From: Arsukibacterium sp.
Lineage (GTDB): Bacteria > Pseudomonadota > Gammaproteobacteria > Enterobacterales > Alteromonadaceae
DNA: 64,000 bases
NCBI RefSeq assembly: GCF_018402695.1
Contig: NZ_JAGYIM010000024.1
Span: 1 to 64,000, forward strand
Reading direction: 5' to 3'
The notes beneath the pieces are model-generated. The model saw only the letters and a program-made list of their open reading frames with translations, made no database searches and was not told where the DNA came from. Numbering within the stretch: position 1 is the first letter of the stretch; the number at the start of each line of letters is the position of its first letter. Of this stretch, positions 43,680 through 53,553 are shown in pieces. The translations under genes were made by a program, and so were the position numbers.

Positions 43680-44711
43680 ATGACAGTGGCAGTAATTGGG
43701 GCGGGAATGGCAGGGGCCGCCGCGGCCAACACCCTGACCATGGCCGGGATCCAGGTAGAGATATTTGACAAAGGTCGGGCGCCCGGCGGCAGAATGAGCT
43801 CCAAGCGCAGTGGCCAGAGTTATCTTGATTTAGGTGCCCAGTATTTTACCGCCCGAAGTGCCGCGTTCGTGCAGCAGGTTGAGCAATGGCTGGCGGCAGG
43901 GGTAGTGAGGCGTTGGCCGGCAGATTGCTATCAATATCAGTCTGGCCGCTTATCAGAATCAGTCGATGATACCTGGCGTTATATTGGCTGCCCGGCAATG
44001 CAGGCACCGGTAAAAGCCCTGTTGGACAAAAAGCCTGTGCATCTGGACTGTCGGATCAGCCGGCTGCGTTATCTGCAAGAAAGCTCCCTTACTGAAGCCG
44101 CTGGCTGGTACTTATTTGACCAGCATAACACCAGTTTCGGCCCATATCAGGCCCTGATAACAACGTTGCCGCCGGTGCAGTTACAGACTCTGCTGGCAAC
44201 GGGATCTCACCCCGGTGAACCCGCGTATGGTGACATATATGGGCTGATATCACAGTTGCAGCCTCAGGTTTTGTTGCCGTGCTGGGCAGTAAATATGCAG
44301 TTGGCTGCACCGTTACAAACCCGTGCTGACGCGGTGTTTGTTAAAGACGGCAATATCAGCTGGCTGGCCCGGCAAAATAGTAAGCCAGGACGGGCCAATA
44401 GCTCTGACAACTGGCTGGTTCATTTTAGTCCGCAATGCTCTGCCTTGCACTTGCAGGCAGAGCCGGTACAGCTGACAGCGCTTGCCAAAGCCGAAATGGA
44501 ATTGATATTTCAGCAGACAATTTCAGTTAGTAGCGCCCTTACTCATCGCTGGCTTTATGCCCAGATAAACCCGGCCGTTACTCAGGTTAAAGTCGATTAC
44601 AACCAGGGGATGAAGCTGGCGGTCGCCGGCGACTGGCTGTTAGGTGGCAGAGTAGAGAATGCCTGGTTAAGCGGCGTAACAGCAGCAAAAGAGGTACTAG
44701 CTGATGTCTGA
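43680..44711 (+). CDS. FAD/NAD(P)-binding amine-oxidase-like protein (renalase-like)
   Basis: 343-residue flavoprotein. The N-terminus MTVAVIGAGMAGAAAANTLTMAGIQVEIFDKGRAPGGRMSSKR is a dinucleotide-binding GxGxxG followed by the GRM-type motif of amine oxidase/renalase-like proteins; DLGAQYFTAR follows. The C-terminus LAVAGDWLLGGRVENAWLSG closes the FAD site. The start is the ATG at 43680 after AAGGATGC, not the ATG at 43659. It overlaps the SDR gene by 8 bases, indicating translational coupling and a shared pathway. Substrate unknown. Confidence 0.88.
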   Translation: MTVAVIGAGMAGAAAANTLTMAGIQVEIFDKGRAPGGRMSSKRSGQSYLDLGAQYFTARSAAFVQQVEQWLAAGVVRRWPADCYQYQSGRLSESVDDTWRYIGCPAMQAPVKALLDKKPVHLDCRISRLRYLQESSLTEAAGWYLFDQHNTSFGPYQALITTLPPVQLQTLLATGSHPGEPAYGDIYGLISQLQPQVLLPCWAVNMQLAAPLQTRADAVFVKDGNISWLARQNSKPGRANSSDNWLVHFSPQCSALHLQAEPVQLTALAKAEMELIFQQTISVSSALTHRWLYAQINPAVTQVKVDYNQGMKLAVAGDWLLGGRVENAWLSGVTAAKEVLADV

Positions 44712-45444
44712 ACAAATTTTGATTATTGGCGCCGGCAGTGGCATTGGTCAGGGCCTGGTACAGCATTATTTACAACAAGGTGATCAGGTACAGGCGATTA
44801 GCCGCGGCGCCTGCCCGCCAGCACTGGCAACAACCGCACTAAACTGGCTGCAACTGACAGAGGCTGACGTCGCTAGCAAAGAGGATGCGCAGGAGAGCGC
44901 AATTAACAGCGTAGTGACTGAAGCCGTTGCCGCCCGACCTGACATCGTTTTTATTTGTCAGGGCTGGTTGCATGATAACCAGTATGGTCCGGAGAAAACC
45001 CTGCGCCAGTTAACCGCTGCACAAATGCAGAAAAGTTTCGCGATCAATGTAGTGCAGCCGGCGTTGTATTTAAAAGCCCTGTTTGGCTATCTGACCCGCC
45101 AGCAGCAGGTAAAAGTATTGGTGCTAAGTGCTAAAGTGGGCAGCATTACTGATAATCAGCTGGGCGGCTGGTACAGCTACCGGGCCAGTAAAGCTGCCAT
45201 TAATATGCTGGTGAAAACCAGCAGTATTGAACTGGGCCGCTACAACAAAACGGCTACGCTGGTCAGTTTGCATCCCGGCACTACTGACACGGCATTATCG
45301 GCACCATTTCAGGCCAATATTCCGACCGGGCAACTGCAATCAACAGCAGCTACTGCCAAACGACTGGCTATGGTAGCTGCAAATTTAACTTCAGAGCACA
45401 GCGGGCAACTGCTGAACTGGGATGGCACCGTTTTGCCTTTTTAG
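44704..45444 (+). CDS. Short-chain dehydrogenase/reductase
   Basis: 246-residue classical SDR. GAGSGIGQGL is the nucleotide-binding motif; ICQGWLH replaces the usual NNAG; NVVQPALYLKAL; catalytic Ser in VLSAKVGSI; and YSYRASKAAINM holds the YxxxK pair. C-terminal LNWDGTVLPF resembles the CsgA/YciK-like subgroup. Overlap with the flavoprotein gene implies linked function. Natural substrate unknown. It converges on the RND permease gene. Confidence 0.9.
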   Translation: MSEQILIIGAGSGIGQGLVQHYLQQGDQVQAISRGACPPALATTALNWLQLTEADVASKEDAQESAINSVVTEAVAARPDIVFICQGWLHDNQYGPEKTLRQLTAAQMQKSFAINVVQPALYLKALFGYLTRQQQVKVLVLSAKVGSITDNQLGGWYSYRASKAAINMLVKTSSIELGRYNKTATLVSLHPGTTDTALSAPFQANIPTGQLQSTAATAKRLAMVAANLTSEHSGQLLNWDGTVLPF

Positions 45445-45458
45445 GTTAGTAACAGTAG

Positions 45459-48400
45459 TTATTTAGGCACTACCTCATCGGCGGCATGCTCGTCTGGTGC
45501 TTGCCGCTCCAGACGCTCCAGTTCTTTGCTAAGTGCTTTCGGCGAGCCGGTATTACGGGCTATAGCAATATAGGTTACCGGCACCACATACAGGGTCAGT
45601 AGCGTGGCCAGTGCCACCCCGCAGAAGATCACCATCCCTATGACCATCCGGCTTTCTGAGCCCGGTCCGGTAGCAATAATCAGCGGTAAACTGCTCATAA
45701 TAGTGGTAAAGCATGTCATGGTAATCGGCCGCAACCGCTGAATCGCTGCCCGGCGTACGGCATCTTCAAAGGCCACCCCGGCATCGCGTAACTGATTGGC
45801 AAATTCGACAATCAGAATCCCGTTTTTCGCTACCAGGCCTATTAACATTACCAGGCCAATCTGGCTATAGATGTTTAACGACATATCAAAGAAATACAAG
45901 CCGGACAGTGCTCCTACCAGCCCGAGCGGTACGGTGATCATAATGACCAGTGGGTGAATAAAGCTTTCGAACTGCGCCGCCAGCACCAGATAAGTAATGA
46001 CCAGTGCCAGCATAAAGACTAACAAAGTTGACTCACCACTTTCCTGAAACAGTTGTGATTCACCTTTGTAATCGATACCGACTGTGTCCTGAATTTCTGT
46101 CTGGACGATGGTTTCCAGGTACTCAAGCGCTTCACCAAGACTATAACCCGGCGCCAGACTGGCAGAGATGGTAATTGAGCGCATCCGGTTATAACGGTTT
46201 AACGCCGCTGCAGTTGCCTCTTCGCGCAGGGTGACCAGGTTATCCAGCGGAATCAACTGGCCGGTACTGTCAGAGCGGATAAACACGTCTTTAATGGTGC
46301 CTGGTGCCTGGAAATCGTCATCCCAGCCTTCCAGAATAACGTCATATTCGCGACCGCGGTCTAAGAAGGTGGTCACCCGTCTGCCCCCCAGCATAGCTTC
46401 CAGTGCCCGGCCAATAGCACCAACCGAGATCCCCAGATCGCCGGCCCGTTCGGTATTAATTTCTACTAATACCTGCGGTACGGTTTCTTTGTAGTCATGA
46501 TCCAGCATCAGCAGATTAGGGTTCTCGCTGGCTTTATTAATAACAGTATCCCGCCAGCGAGCCAGTTCTTCATAGGTGTTGCCCTGTAACACAAACTGGA
46601 CCGGCCGGCTGCCACCACCACCACCACCGAGGCCACTGCGCATAAAGGTGAACGCGCGGACATCAGGCAGTTCGTTTATTTTTGCTGCCACTTCCGGCAT
46701 CAATTCGGCGGTGCGCCTTTTGCCATTACGCCAGTTTTCTGCTCCCACTATGGCAATGCCGCCACTACCGCCCCAGCCGGGTACCCGGATTAACAAGCGG
46801 TTAAATTCACCGTCTTCATAGTAGGGCATCAGAATATCTTCAATCAGTCGCATATTGCGGCTGTTACTCTGATAACTGGCGCCTTCAGCGGGGGTCATCG
46901 AAATAAAGAAGGTACCGCGGTCTTCTGATGGCGCCAGTTCAGACGGCAGCATTTTCACCAGCTGATAGCTGGCAGCAAAACAAAGCACTACCACAACTAA
47001 CACCGGCCAACGGGTTTGAGTTACGACATTCAGTTGTTTACGGTAGCCATTTTCGAGCTTGGCAAAGCCACTATGCAACGCCTGGCCAAGTTTTGACTCC
47101 CGTTTACGATGCTGTAATAGTTTGCTGCATAACATCGGTGACAGGGTCAGGGCGGTAACGCTGGAAAATGCTACGGCGGCAGCGATAGCCAGGGCGAATT
47201 CGGTAAATAATTTACCGAGCTGTCCCTGCATAAATACCAGTGGTACAAATACGGATATCAACACCAGTGTGGTGGCAATTACCGCAAAGCCAACTTCCCT
47301 TGCACCACGATAGGCTGCCAGTAACGGCGCCTCACCGGTCTCAATCCGCCGGTAAATATTTTCCAGTACTACAATAGAATCATCTACCACCAGACCGATG
47401 GCCAGTACCATCGCCAGCAGGGTCAGCAGGTTGATGGAAAAGTCGAGCGCAAACAATACTGTTACTGCAGCGACCAGCGCTACGGGTACTGTGATTGCCG
47501 GAATAAAGGTTGCTCTGATGTTGCCCAGAAACAGAAAGATAACCAACACCACCATGCCCATGGCAATACCCAGGGTGTTGTACACTTCTTTAATGGATTC
47601 GGCGATAAACAGTGACGAGTCGTAGCCGGGTTCAATGGTAGTACCCTGAGGCAACTGCGCTTTAATCCGCTCCATTTCTGCCCGGGCGCTCCTCACCACT
47701 TCCAGGGTATTGGCTTTGGACTGTTTAATAATGCCGATACCCAACAGGTTTTTACCGTCACCGCGGAATTCACTTTCCTCATTTTCTGAGGTCAGCATCA
47801 CATCAGCGATTTCGCCAAGCCGCACCAGATAGTTGTTTTCACCCCGTTTAATCACCAGCCGCCGGAAATCCTGCTCCGTTTTGTAAGTACGGATAACCCG
47901 TACAGTGAAATCACGATCAAAGGACTTAATATTGCCCGCGGGTAACTCAACGTTCTCGTTGCGCAACACACTTTCAATGTCCTGGACCGTCACACCACGG
48001 GCGGCCATGGCATCACGATCCAGCCAGACCCGCATTGCATAATCGCGCGAGCCGCCTAACTGGATCCGGGCCACACCATCAACCACGGAGAAGCGCTCAA
48101 CAATATAACGGTTGGCGTAATCGGTCAGCTCCAGGGTCGTCATGTTTTCGCTGTTCAGTACAAACCAGGCAATGGTATCTTCGTCAGCATTGGCTTTAGA
48201 GACTTCAGGCGGGTCCGCCTGATCGGGCAGATTATTTAACGCCCTTGACACCCGGTCCCGTACGTCGTTGGCTGCCGAGTCGATGTCACGTTCCACATTA
48301 AACTCGATGGTTATGCTGGAACGGCCATTGCGGCTGTTAGAGTTGATGCTTTTAATGCCTTCAACGCCACTGATCCGGTCTTCCAGTAGCTGGGTTATTT

Positions 48401-48584
48401 TAGTCTCAACAATTTCCGCTGATGCACCGGGGTAGTTAGTGTTAATACTGACGATGGGCGAGTCGATATCCGGAAACTCCCGCAGCGGCAGCATGGTAAA
48501 ACAGACGATACCAAACACCACCAGCAGCAAGTTAACAACGGTGGCAAATACCGGCCGTTTTACCGATAAATCTGATAATAGCAT
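45459..48584 (-). CDS. RND (HAE1-type) multidrug efflux permease
   Basis: 1041-residue inner-membrane proton/drug antiporter. It has 12 predicted helices and two large periplasmic loops; ATVVNLLLVVFGIVCFTMLPLREFPDIDSP starts the protein. The proton-relay pair is in AIGLVVDDSIVVLENIYRR. GMVIFCGVALATLLTLYVVPVTYIAIARN closes the last helix. A run of six Gly codons near 46612-46630 (GLGGGGGG) lies in the second half; its length could vary by replication slippage. One-base overlap with the membrane fusion gene shows a two-gene operon. No TolC-type gene is nearby, so it presumably uses a distant one. Substrates unknown. Confidence 0.94.
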   Translation of the reverse strand: MLLSDLSVKRPVFATVVNLLLVVFGIVCFTMLPLREFPDIDSPIVSINTNYPGASAEIVETKITQLLEDRISGVEGIKSINSNSRNGRSSITIEFNVERDIDSAANDVRDRVSRALNNLPDQADPPEVSKANADEDTIAWFVLNSENMTTLELTDYANRYIVERFSVVDGVARIQLGGSRDYAMRVWLDRDAMAARGVTVQDIESVLRNENVELPAGNIKSFDRDFTVRVIRTYKTEQDFRRLVIKRGENNYLVRLGEIADVMLTSENEESEFRGDGKNLLGIGIIKQSKANTLEVVRSARAEMERIKAQLPQGTTIEPGYDSSLFIAESIKEVYNTLGIAMGMVVLVIFLFLGNIRATFIPAITVPVALVAAVTVLFALDFSINLLTLLAMVLAIGLVVDDSIVVLENIYRRIETGEAPLLAAYRGAREVGFAVIATTLVLISVFVPLVFMQGQLGKLFTEFALAIAAAVAFSSVTALTLSPMLCSKLLQHRKRESKLGQALHSGFAKLENGYRKQLNVVTQTRWPVLVVVVLCFAASYQLVKMLPSELAPSEDRGTFFISMTPAEGASYQSNSRNMRLIEDILMPYYEDGEFNRLLIRVPGWGGSGGIAIVGAENWRNGKRRTAELMPEVAAKINELPDVRAFTFMRSGLGGGGGGSRPVQFVLQGNTYEELARWRDTVINKASENPNLLMLDHDYKETVPQVLVEINTERAGDLGISVGAIGRALEAMLGGRRVTTFLDRGREYDVILEGWDDDFQAPGTIKDVFIRSDSTGQLIPLDNLVTLREEATAAALNRYNRMRSITISASLAPGYSLGEALEYLETIVQTEIQDTVGIDYKGESQLFQESGESTLLVFMLALVITYLVLAAQFESFIHPLVIMITVPLGLVGALSGLYFFDMSLNIYSQIGLVMLIGLVAKNGILIVEFANQLRDAGVAFEDAVRRAAIQRLRPITMTCFTTIMSSLPLIIATGPGSESRMVIGMVIFCGVALATLLTLYVVPVTYIAIARNTGSPKALSKELERLERQAPDEHAADEVVPK

Positions 48585-49642
48585 TATCGTACTCCGACTC
48601 GGTTAATAACCAGGCCAGGGCGTAGCTTCTGTATACCTTCGACCACTATCTCTTCACCTTCTTCCAGCCCAGAGCTAACCTCTACCCAGCCCGGAATACG
48701 CTGGCCCACTTCAATCTCGCGCTGGCTCACCGTATTGTCGCTATCAACCACAAACACAAACTGTTTATTTTGCTGGGGAATTAATGCCCGCTCTGAAATT
48801 TGTAGCGCGGGCACGTTAGCCAGCTCCACTTTCACTTTAAGCAGCATGCCAGGGCGCAGGCGCAAATCGCTGTTGTCCAGGGTGGCATGCACTCTGATGG
48901 AGCGTGTTACCGGGTCGAGCCGGGTATCAATGGCACTGACCTCGCCCTGAAAATCGACATTGCCGTAGGCAACGTTGCTAACATTTACCGGCATACCACG
49001 TTTAATTTCAGCCAGATAATGTTCAGCGACGCTAAATTCCACCTTCAGGGTATTCAAATCGTCCAGGGTCGTCAGCACCGAGCCGGCATTGACATAAGCA
49101 CCCTGGCTGACCTGACGCAGGCCGAGGTAGCCATCAAAAGGGGCTCGGATAGTCAGGTCATTCAATTGCGCTTTGGCAATATCCAGTTGTGCCAGTGTGG
49201 TGTTTACCCGGGTTTGCTGCTCATCCAGTAATGACTGCGCAGTAGCCTGCGTCGTCGCCAGATTCTCCAGCCGATCCAGCTGGCGCTGCTGATCAGTCAG
49301 TACCGCCGACAATTCTGCCACTCTGGCCAGTTGCTGGACATTATTAAGGCGGGCGATAACGTCGCCGGCTTTGACCTGCTTACCTTCCTGAATATTCAGC
49401 TCAATTATGAAGTCACTGGCGGGGGCAACAATTTGCACTGAGTTATTCGCCAGGCCGCTACCTAATGAGGTGATTTGCCGGATCATCGGTTTCATAGCGA
49501 CTTTAGCTGTACTGACGGCGACTGGCGCACCAGCACCTCTGCCCGAGGTTGGTCCTTGTTGCTGTTGCCAGTACAGGTAGCCCAGGAATACCGCCAAGGC
49601 TATTAAAATGACCCAGATTAGACGAGAATGAATTTTTGTCAC
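48584..49642 (-). CDS. RND membrane fusion protein (periplasmic adaptor)
   Basis: 352-residue adaptor with an N-terminal anchor helix (about 7-24), a lipoyl/barrel-sandwich domain (IEGK..-type block ELNIQEGKQVKAGDVIARLNN), a coiled-coil hairpin (about 95-160: LTDQQRQLDRLENLATTQATAQSLLDEQQTRVNTTLAQLDIAKAQLNDL), ending in DLTIRAPFDGYLGLRQVSQGAYV. A beta-barrel domain and a membrane-proximal domain follow. The start is GTG at 49642, with GCGGAG a few bases upstream. First gene of the pair with the permease. Confidence 0.93.
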   Translation of the reverse strand: MTKIHSRLIWVILIALAVFLGYLYWQQQQGPTSGRGAGAPVAVSTAKVAMKPMIRQITSLGSGLANNSVQIVAPASDFIIELNIQEGKQVKAGDVIARLNNVQQLARVAELSAVLTDQQRQLDRLENLATTQATAQSLLDEQQTRVNTTLAQLDIAKAQLNDLTIRAPFDGYLGLRQVSQGAYVNAGSVLTTLDDLNTLKVEFSVAEHYLAEIKRGMPVNVSNVAYGNVDFQGEVSAIDTRLDPVTRSIRVHATLDNSDLRLRPGMLLKVKVELANVPALQISERALIPQQNKQFVFVVDSDNTVSQREIEVGQRIPGWVEVSSGLEEGEEIVVEGIQKLRPGLVINRVGVR

Positions 49643-49838
49643 AATGACTCCGCATACCGCATAATAATACTTTGTGTGTATTGTATGGTTTTAATGGTGA
49701 AACAGATGATCTGTTATCGCAATCACGGCGGCGTTGGTCGTATTCCGACGCCTTTTCTGCTGATCCAGTATAACAGCTGCCGCTGTACTGCTAGGCATAA
49801 GACGAAAACAATAGGGCAAACAGACAAGAGGTGAACAG

Positions 49839-50504
49839 ATGGAACCGATTTTAGTCAGCCAGACCAGTCATCAGGGCGGGGCCCGCCTGCTGTTGTCCGG
49901 CGCTGGCGCACTGCTGGGACTGGTGCTGTTTACTGTGCTGTTTGCCGGGCAGTTTAATTTGTGGCTGGCACTTGCCTATATTGCCGCTGTAATGGCGATA
50001 TTTCTGGGGTTCGCCAAACTGGCCGAGCCAAGGCACTTTCTCAAGTGTGACGAGCAGGGCGTGCACTACCATCACCGCTATGGCAGTTGGCTGTTACCCT
50101 GGAGCAGCTTTATGTATTGTGCTGTACCGCAGCTGGAACAGCAGGACCTGTCGTTTATCGGCTTTAAAGTGACAAATTATGATGCCGTGCTGCAACCTCT
50201 GAGGTTACGGCTGGCTGTGCGGCTGATGACGGAACAGCGACCGTTATTTATATCGGCGGTGAAGCAAGGCTGCACAACCGGCCAGTGTGCCAGCGAATTG
50301 CTGGCCGAAAAGGACACCTTTGCTACCGAAAACCAGCAATACACTGGCATAAAAGCCGTTTTTGGCCAACGAATGCAGCGGCTGGCGCAAGCGAGCGGCT
50401 TCGACTTATTTGTACCAAGCTCGCTTAGCGCAGAACAAACTACTGCGTTATGCCAGCAAATTAATAAAGCCCGCTTACAAATAATACAGAATACAGCGAC
50501 CTAG
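49839..50504 (+). CDS. DUF2982-like membrane protein
   Basis: 221-residue protein with two close hydrophobic helices at about 20-58 (LLLSGAGALLGLVLFTVLF and LWLALAYIAAVMAIFLGFAKL) followed by a soluble domain of about 160 residues. The block HFLKCDEQGVHYHHRYGSWLLPWSSFMYCAVP is characteristic of the Alteromonadales DUF2982 proteins as I remember them. AGAGGTGAACAG precedes the ATG. No catalytic motif. Function unknown. Confidence 0.72.
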   Translation: MEPILVSQTSHQGGARLLLSGAGALLGLVLFTVLFAGQFNLWLALAYIAAVMAIFLGFAKLAEPRHFLKCDEQGVHYHHRYGSWLLPWSSFMYCAVPQLEQQDLSFIGFKVTNYDAVLQPLRLRLAVRLMTEQRPLFISAVKQGCTTGQCASELLAEKDTFATENQQYTGIKAVFGQRMQRLAQASGFDLFVPSSLSAEQTTALCQQINKARLQIIQNTAT

Positions 50505-50561
50505 ACACACCGCTGACTGTGTATCATAATAAGCCAAACCTCTTTTCTGGCAGGATGGTGC

Positions 50562-50897
50562 ATGAACAGCTACGATAAAGCATTTCTGGTTAGCGGGCGT
50601 AATACCCTGATCCATAAAAATAAAAAATTAGATTTAATCGTGATTAATGATGATAACGATCCGCCACTGATCATCACTCGCCATGGTGTAAAAATGTTTC
50701 AGGAGGCAGTGCCGACCAACAAGGTCGAGGCAAAAGAGCGCTATATGGAAATTGTTGATATTTCCAGCACTGAAGTATTTGGCGAAACCAAAACCCTGCT
50801 ATTTGTGCAGGCGCTGAACAACAAAGAGTATAAGGTTGACTACAGCAAGAAAGGGACAGATTTGTTTATCCGGATCCATCAGGACAATTATATTTAG
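50562..50897 (+). CDS. Uncharacterised 111-residue cytoplasmic protein
   Basis: I do not recognise a family. The protein is charged, without signal peptide or membrane segment, and likely beta-rich: LDLIVINDDNDPPLIITRHGVKMFQ, EIVDISSTEVFGETKTLLFVQALNNKEYKVDYSK. It has no cysteine. Codon use looks native. It stands between the DUF2982-like and FapA-like genes on the same strand, with 57 and 107 bases on either side. Confidence 0.65.
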   Translation: MNSYDKAFLVSGRNTLIHKNKKLDLIVINDDNDPPLIITRHGVKMFQEAVPTNKVEAKERYMEIVDISSTEVFGETKTLLFVQALNNKEYKVDYSKKGTDLFIRIHQDNYI

Positions 50898-51004
50898 TTT
50901 TTTTCGCTTCTAGGGCCCTGAAATGCAGTAAGGGCTTGCCTTTCTGCCTGATATTTGCTTCATTAAGCATAATACTTTTGTCGTAGTTCAAGCAGACAAT
51001 CTAC

Positions 51005-52663
51005 ATGCAATTTTCTGAGCACAATAAAACAATAAAAATAACGGTGCCGGTCTCGTTAACGGCTATCAGTGCCGCCGAAATTCAGCAGCAAATCAATAAT
51101 CATGGCTATGAGCGTTGTCTGGTTCTGCAGGATCAGCTAACGAATCTGCTGGTCGAATATCAACAGATTCAGCAAAAAATTAAAGAAAATGTTCTGGCAG
51201 AAAATAGTAAAGAATTAAGTTACCGGATTGCGGAAAAGCGGGACGCAGAGCTGACCTTTGACATCAGTGAAGACAAAATGATGGCAACAGCCATTATTAC
51301 CGCTGCCTGGGGGGGGGCGCCTGTCTCAGCCAACGATCTTGTTAAAAGTGCCCAGGCAAACGGTATTGTATTTGGCTTTAGTAAAGAACAGATAATCAAA
51401 CTGGTTTCTTATGCGGCAAAAGCAGACCCTGGCAGCAAGGTAAAGCTGCTGATCGCCCGCGGCCGGGCCATGGTACCGGGCGCCAATTCCCGGTTCGAAC
51501 CTTTACTGGCAGAAATGGAAAGTCGCCGGAACCGCCCCGTAGTCAAAACCGATGAAAAAGCTGATCTGCGTGATTTCGGGGTTATTCCGGCCATCAGAGC
51601 CGGTGAAGCCATTATGCGGCGTCACCCGCCCACTGCAGGCGTTGCCGGCATGTTGGTCAGCGGTGAGATGATCCCGGCAACGCCTGGCCTGCAATTAGAA
51701 TGGCAATTAGGGGAAGGGGTTGAACTGGCGCCAGCCGACGGCGATTTGTTATTAGCGGCTCGGGATGGCTTACCGCGGGTTATTGAAGCCGGGGCTACGG
51801 TTGATGAGGTTTTTACCGTTAAAAATGTTGATTTAGCGACCGGCCATATCGTATTTCGTGGCTCAGTCGTGGTAAATGGTAGTGTGACAGAAGGCATGAA
51901 GGTGGTTGCGGGTGGCAATGTCTTTGTCAAAGGCATGGTTGAAGGCACCCTGATTGAAGCCGGGGGCGATATCACTATTAATGGTTCAGTTATTGGTCAT
52001 CAGCTGGCGCAGGCGGATCATCATAGTGAATACAGTACTGAGCTCAAAGCGGTGGGTGATATTCAATGTAACCTGGCCCAGTACAGCCGGATCAGCTGCG
52101 GCGGCAACCTGTATGTCGCTAAGCAACTGATGCATTGTGCGGTAGAGGCGGCGATAGTTTATGCTGGCCCGGAAGATAACCCCAACGGTAAGTTAGTAGG
52201 GGGGTATTTTTATCTGGATCAGGGCCTGTTTTGTGGCAATCTTGGTGCCCCTTCCAGTAGCGCCGTATTAGTCAAACTAAACCGGCAACTAGACCCTATA
52301 GTTGAAAAACAAGAAGTGCTGCGAGCCAGCGTTGCGGCAGAGCGCACAGAAATGGAAGACTTGCGCCAGCAGTTGGAAAAACTGAAAAAAATTGAAGGTA
52401 ACGCCCAGATAGAAATGCGGCGCTATGAACTGGTGGCTAAATTTGAAGAGCAAAAAGAGCTGGCGGTATCGCTTATTAACGATATTAAAATTCTGGAAGC
52501 ACAACGCCAGGAAAAGCTGGCAGAGCTTTTAATCGTGGTGCGCCAGCAGCTGTTTTCGGCAGTAGAAATTCATTTTGGTAAAGAGCTGGTTAAAAGCCGG
52601 CGTGAATATGGTCCGTCCAAAGTGGTATTGGTTGACGGTCATCCCTCCATTGAGCCGCTGTAA
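51005..52663 (+). CDS. FapA/DUF342 family protein
   Basis: 552 residues. The N-terminal half includes FDISEDKMMATAIITAAWGG and RRHPPTAGVAGMLVSGEMIPATPG, typical of FapA (DUF342). A right-handed beta-helix follows at about 275-420 (GHIVFRGSVVVNGSVTEGMKVVAGGNVFVKGMVEGTLIEAGGDITINGSVIG). A long coiled coil at about 430-510 (VEKQEVLRASVAAERTEMEDLRQQLEKLKKIEGN) and a short tail end the protein. In Vibrio, FapA affects flagellation and glucose-PTS signalling, and related proteins occur in many gammaproteobacteria; the role here is inferred only. Promoter not identified. Confidence 0.83.
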   Translation: MQFSEHNKTIKITVPVSLTAISAAEIQQQINNHGYERCLVLQDQLTNLLVEYQQIQQKIKENVLAENSKELSYRIAEKRDAELTFDISEDKMMATAIITAAWGGAPVSANDLVKSAQANGIVFGFSKEQIIKLVSYAAKADPGSKVKLLIARGRAMVPGANSRFEPLLAEMESRRNRPVVKTDEKADLRDFGVIPAIRAGEAIMRRHPPTAGVAGMLVSGEMIPATPGLQLEWQLGEGVELAPADGDLLLAARDGLPRVIEAGATVDEVFTVKNVDLATGHIVFRGSVVVNGSVTEGMKVVAGGNVFVKGMVEGTLIEAGGDITINGSVIGHQLAQADHHSEYSTELKAVGDIQCNLAQYSRISCGGNLYVAKQLMHCAVEAAIVYAGPEDNPNGKLVGGYFYLDQGLFCGNLGAPSSSAVLVKLNRQLDPIVEKQEVLRASVAAERTEMEDLRQQLEKLKKIEGNAQIEMRRYELVAKFEEQKELAVSLINDIKILEAQRQEKLAELLIVVRQQLFSAVEIHFGKELVKSRREYGPSKVVLVDGHPSIEPL

Positions 52664-52778
52664 GCAACCGCTGTAAATAGCAATACGCGACAAGCTGTCT
52701 CTGCCGTGCGGCATAAGACAGTGCCATTTCCGCCGCTATCTATTAGGCTGTACACGTGTGTTTAAAGAGATCGCTGTT

Positions 52779-53537
52779 GTGAAAGCTATACTGCTTGTTC
52801 TAATCCTGTGCTTACCGTCTGCGGCCTTTGCAGATTGCAATATGGCGTTTCGCTATGGCTTATTGATCGCCCCGGATCATATCCGTTTTATGCAAAATAC
52901 CCGTACCTATGTCCAGATTAATAATGATCGGCAATTGTTTGTGGCCGGTGAATGGGTACACTTAACCGCAGAAGACACCGAACTGCTCGAACAATACAGC
53001 CAGGGCTTACGCAAATTTGTGCCGGAAATTGTCAGCCTGGCAGTGGACGGGGTTGAAGTGGGCTTGTCGAGTATCGAGTCGATGCTGTCGGGTCTGGGTA
53101 GTCAATCGCAGCAGGCGGAGTGGCAGGCGTTAATCCGCGAAACCACCTTTCAGTTTATGTCGCGCTTTGTCCGTACCGGCGAATACTTTTATCTGGCGCC
53201 GCAAAGTTTGAATGAGCTGGATCATTTCTTAAACCGGGAATTAAAACCGCAGTTAAGTAATCTGGCCCGCCATACGGTGGGCGCAGTATGGGGCGCGCTG
53301 CGCGACGCCTTGCGCCAGTCTGACAGCAACTTTGAGCGTACCGACAATCAGGGCCTGGAATCGGTAGAACAACTGGTTGATAACATCAGTTTTGGCCTGG
53401 ACGAAAAGGCAATTGAACTGGAAGCCAAATCGGCACTCTTCTGTCAGCGAATGCGCGAGCTGGATGACATTGAAACCACCCTGCAACAGCGGATCCCATT
53501 GCTAAGCCAGTATGACGTGGTAACAGAAAAAAACTGA
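52779..53537 (+). CDS. DUF2884 (YggN-like) exported protein
   Basis: 252-residue periplasmic protein. Of two in-frame GTG starts, the one at 52779 is better: AAAGAGATC precedes it and MKAILLVLILCLPSAAFADC follows as a clean signal peptide; starting at 52758 adds seven charged residues. The mature part resembles E. coli YggN, with one N-terminal Cys, TFQFMSRFVRTGEYFYL and a C-terminal ALFCQRMRELDDIETTLQQRI. Function unknown. Converges with the desuccinylase-like gene 17 bases away. Confidence 0.75.
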   Translation: MKAILLVLILCLPSAAFADCNMAFRYGLLIAPDHIRFMQNTRTYVQINNDRQLFVAGEWVHLTAEDTELLEQYSQGLRKFVPEIVSLAVDGVEVGLSSIESMLSGLGSQSQQAEWQALIRETTFQFMSRFVRTGEYFYLAPQSLNELDHFLNRELKPQLSNLARHTVGAVWGALRDALRQSDSNFERTDNQGLESVEQLVDNISFGLDEKAIELEAKSALFCQRMRELDDIETTLQQRIPLLSQYDVVTEKN

Positions 53538-53553
53538 AACAAGGAATAAAGCC

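Noticed and set aside
47059-47625. Plus-strand ORFs within the RND permease
   Set aside because: Antisense shadows of the permease; no domain.
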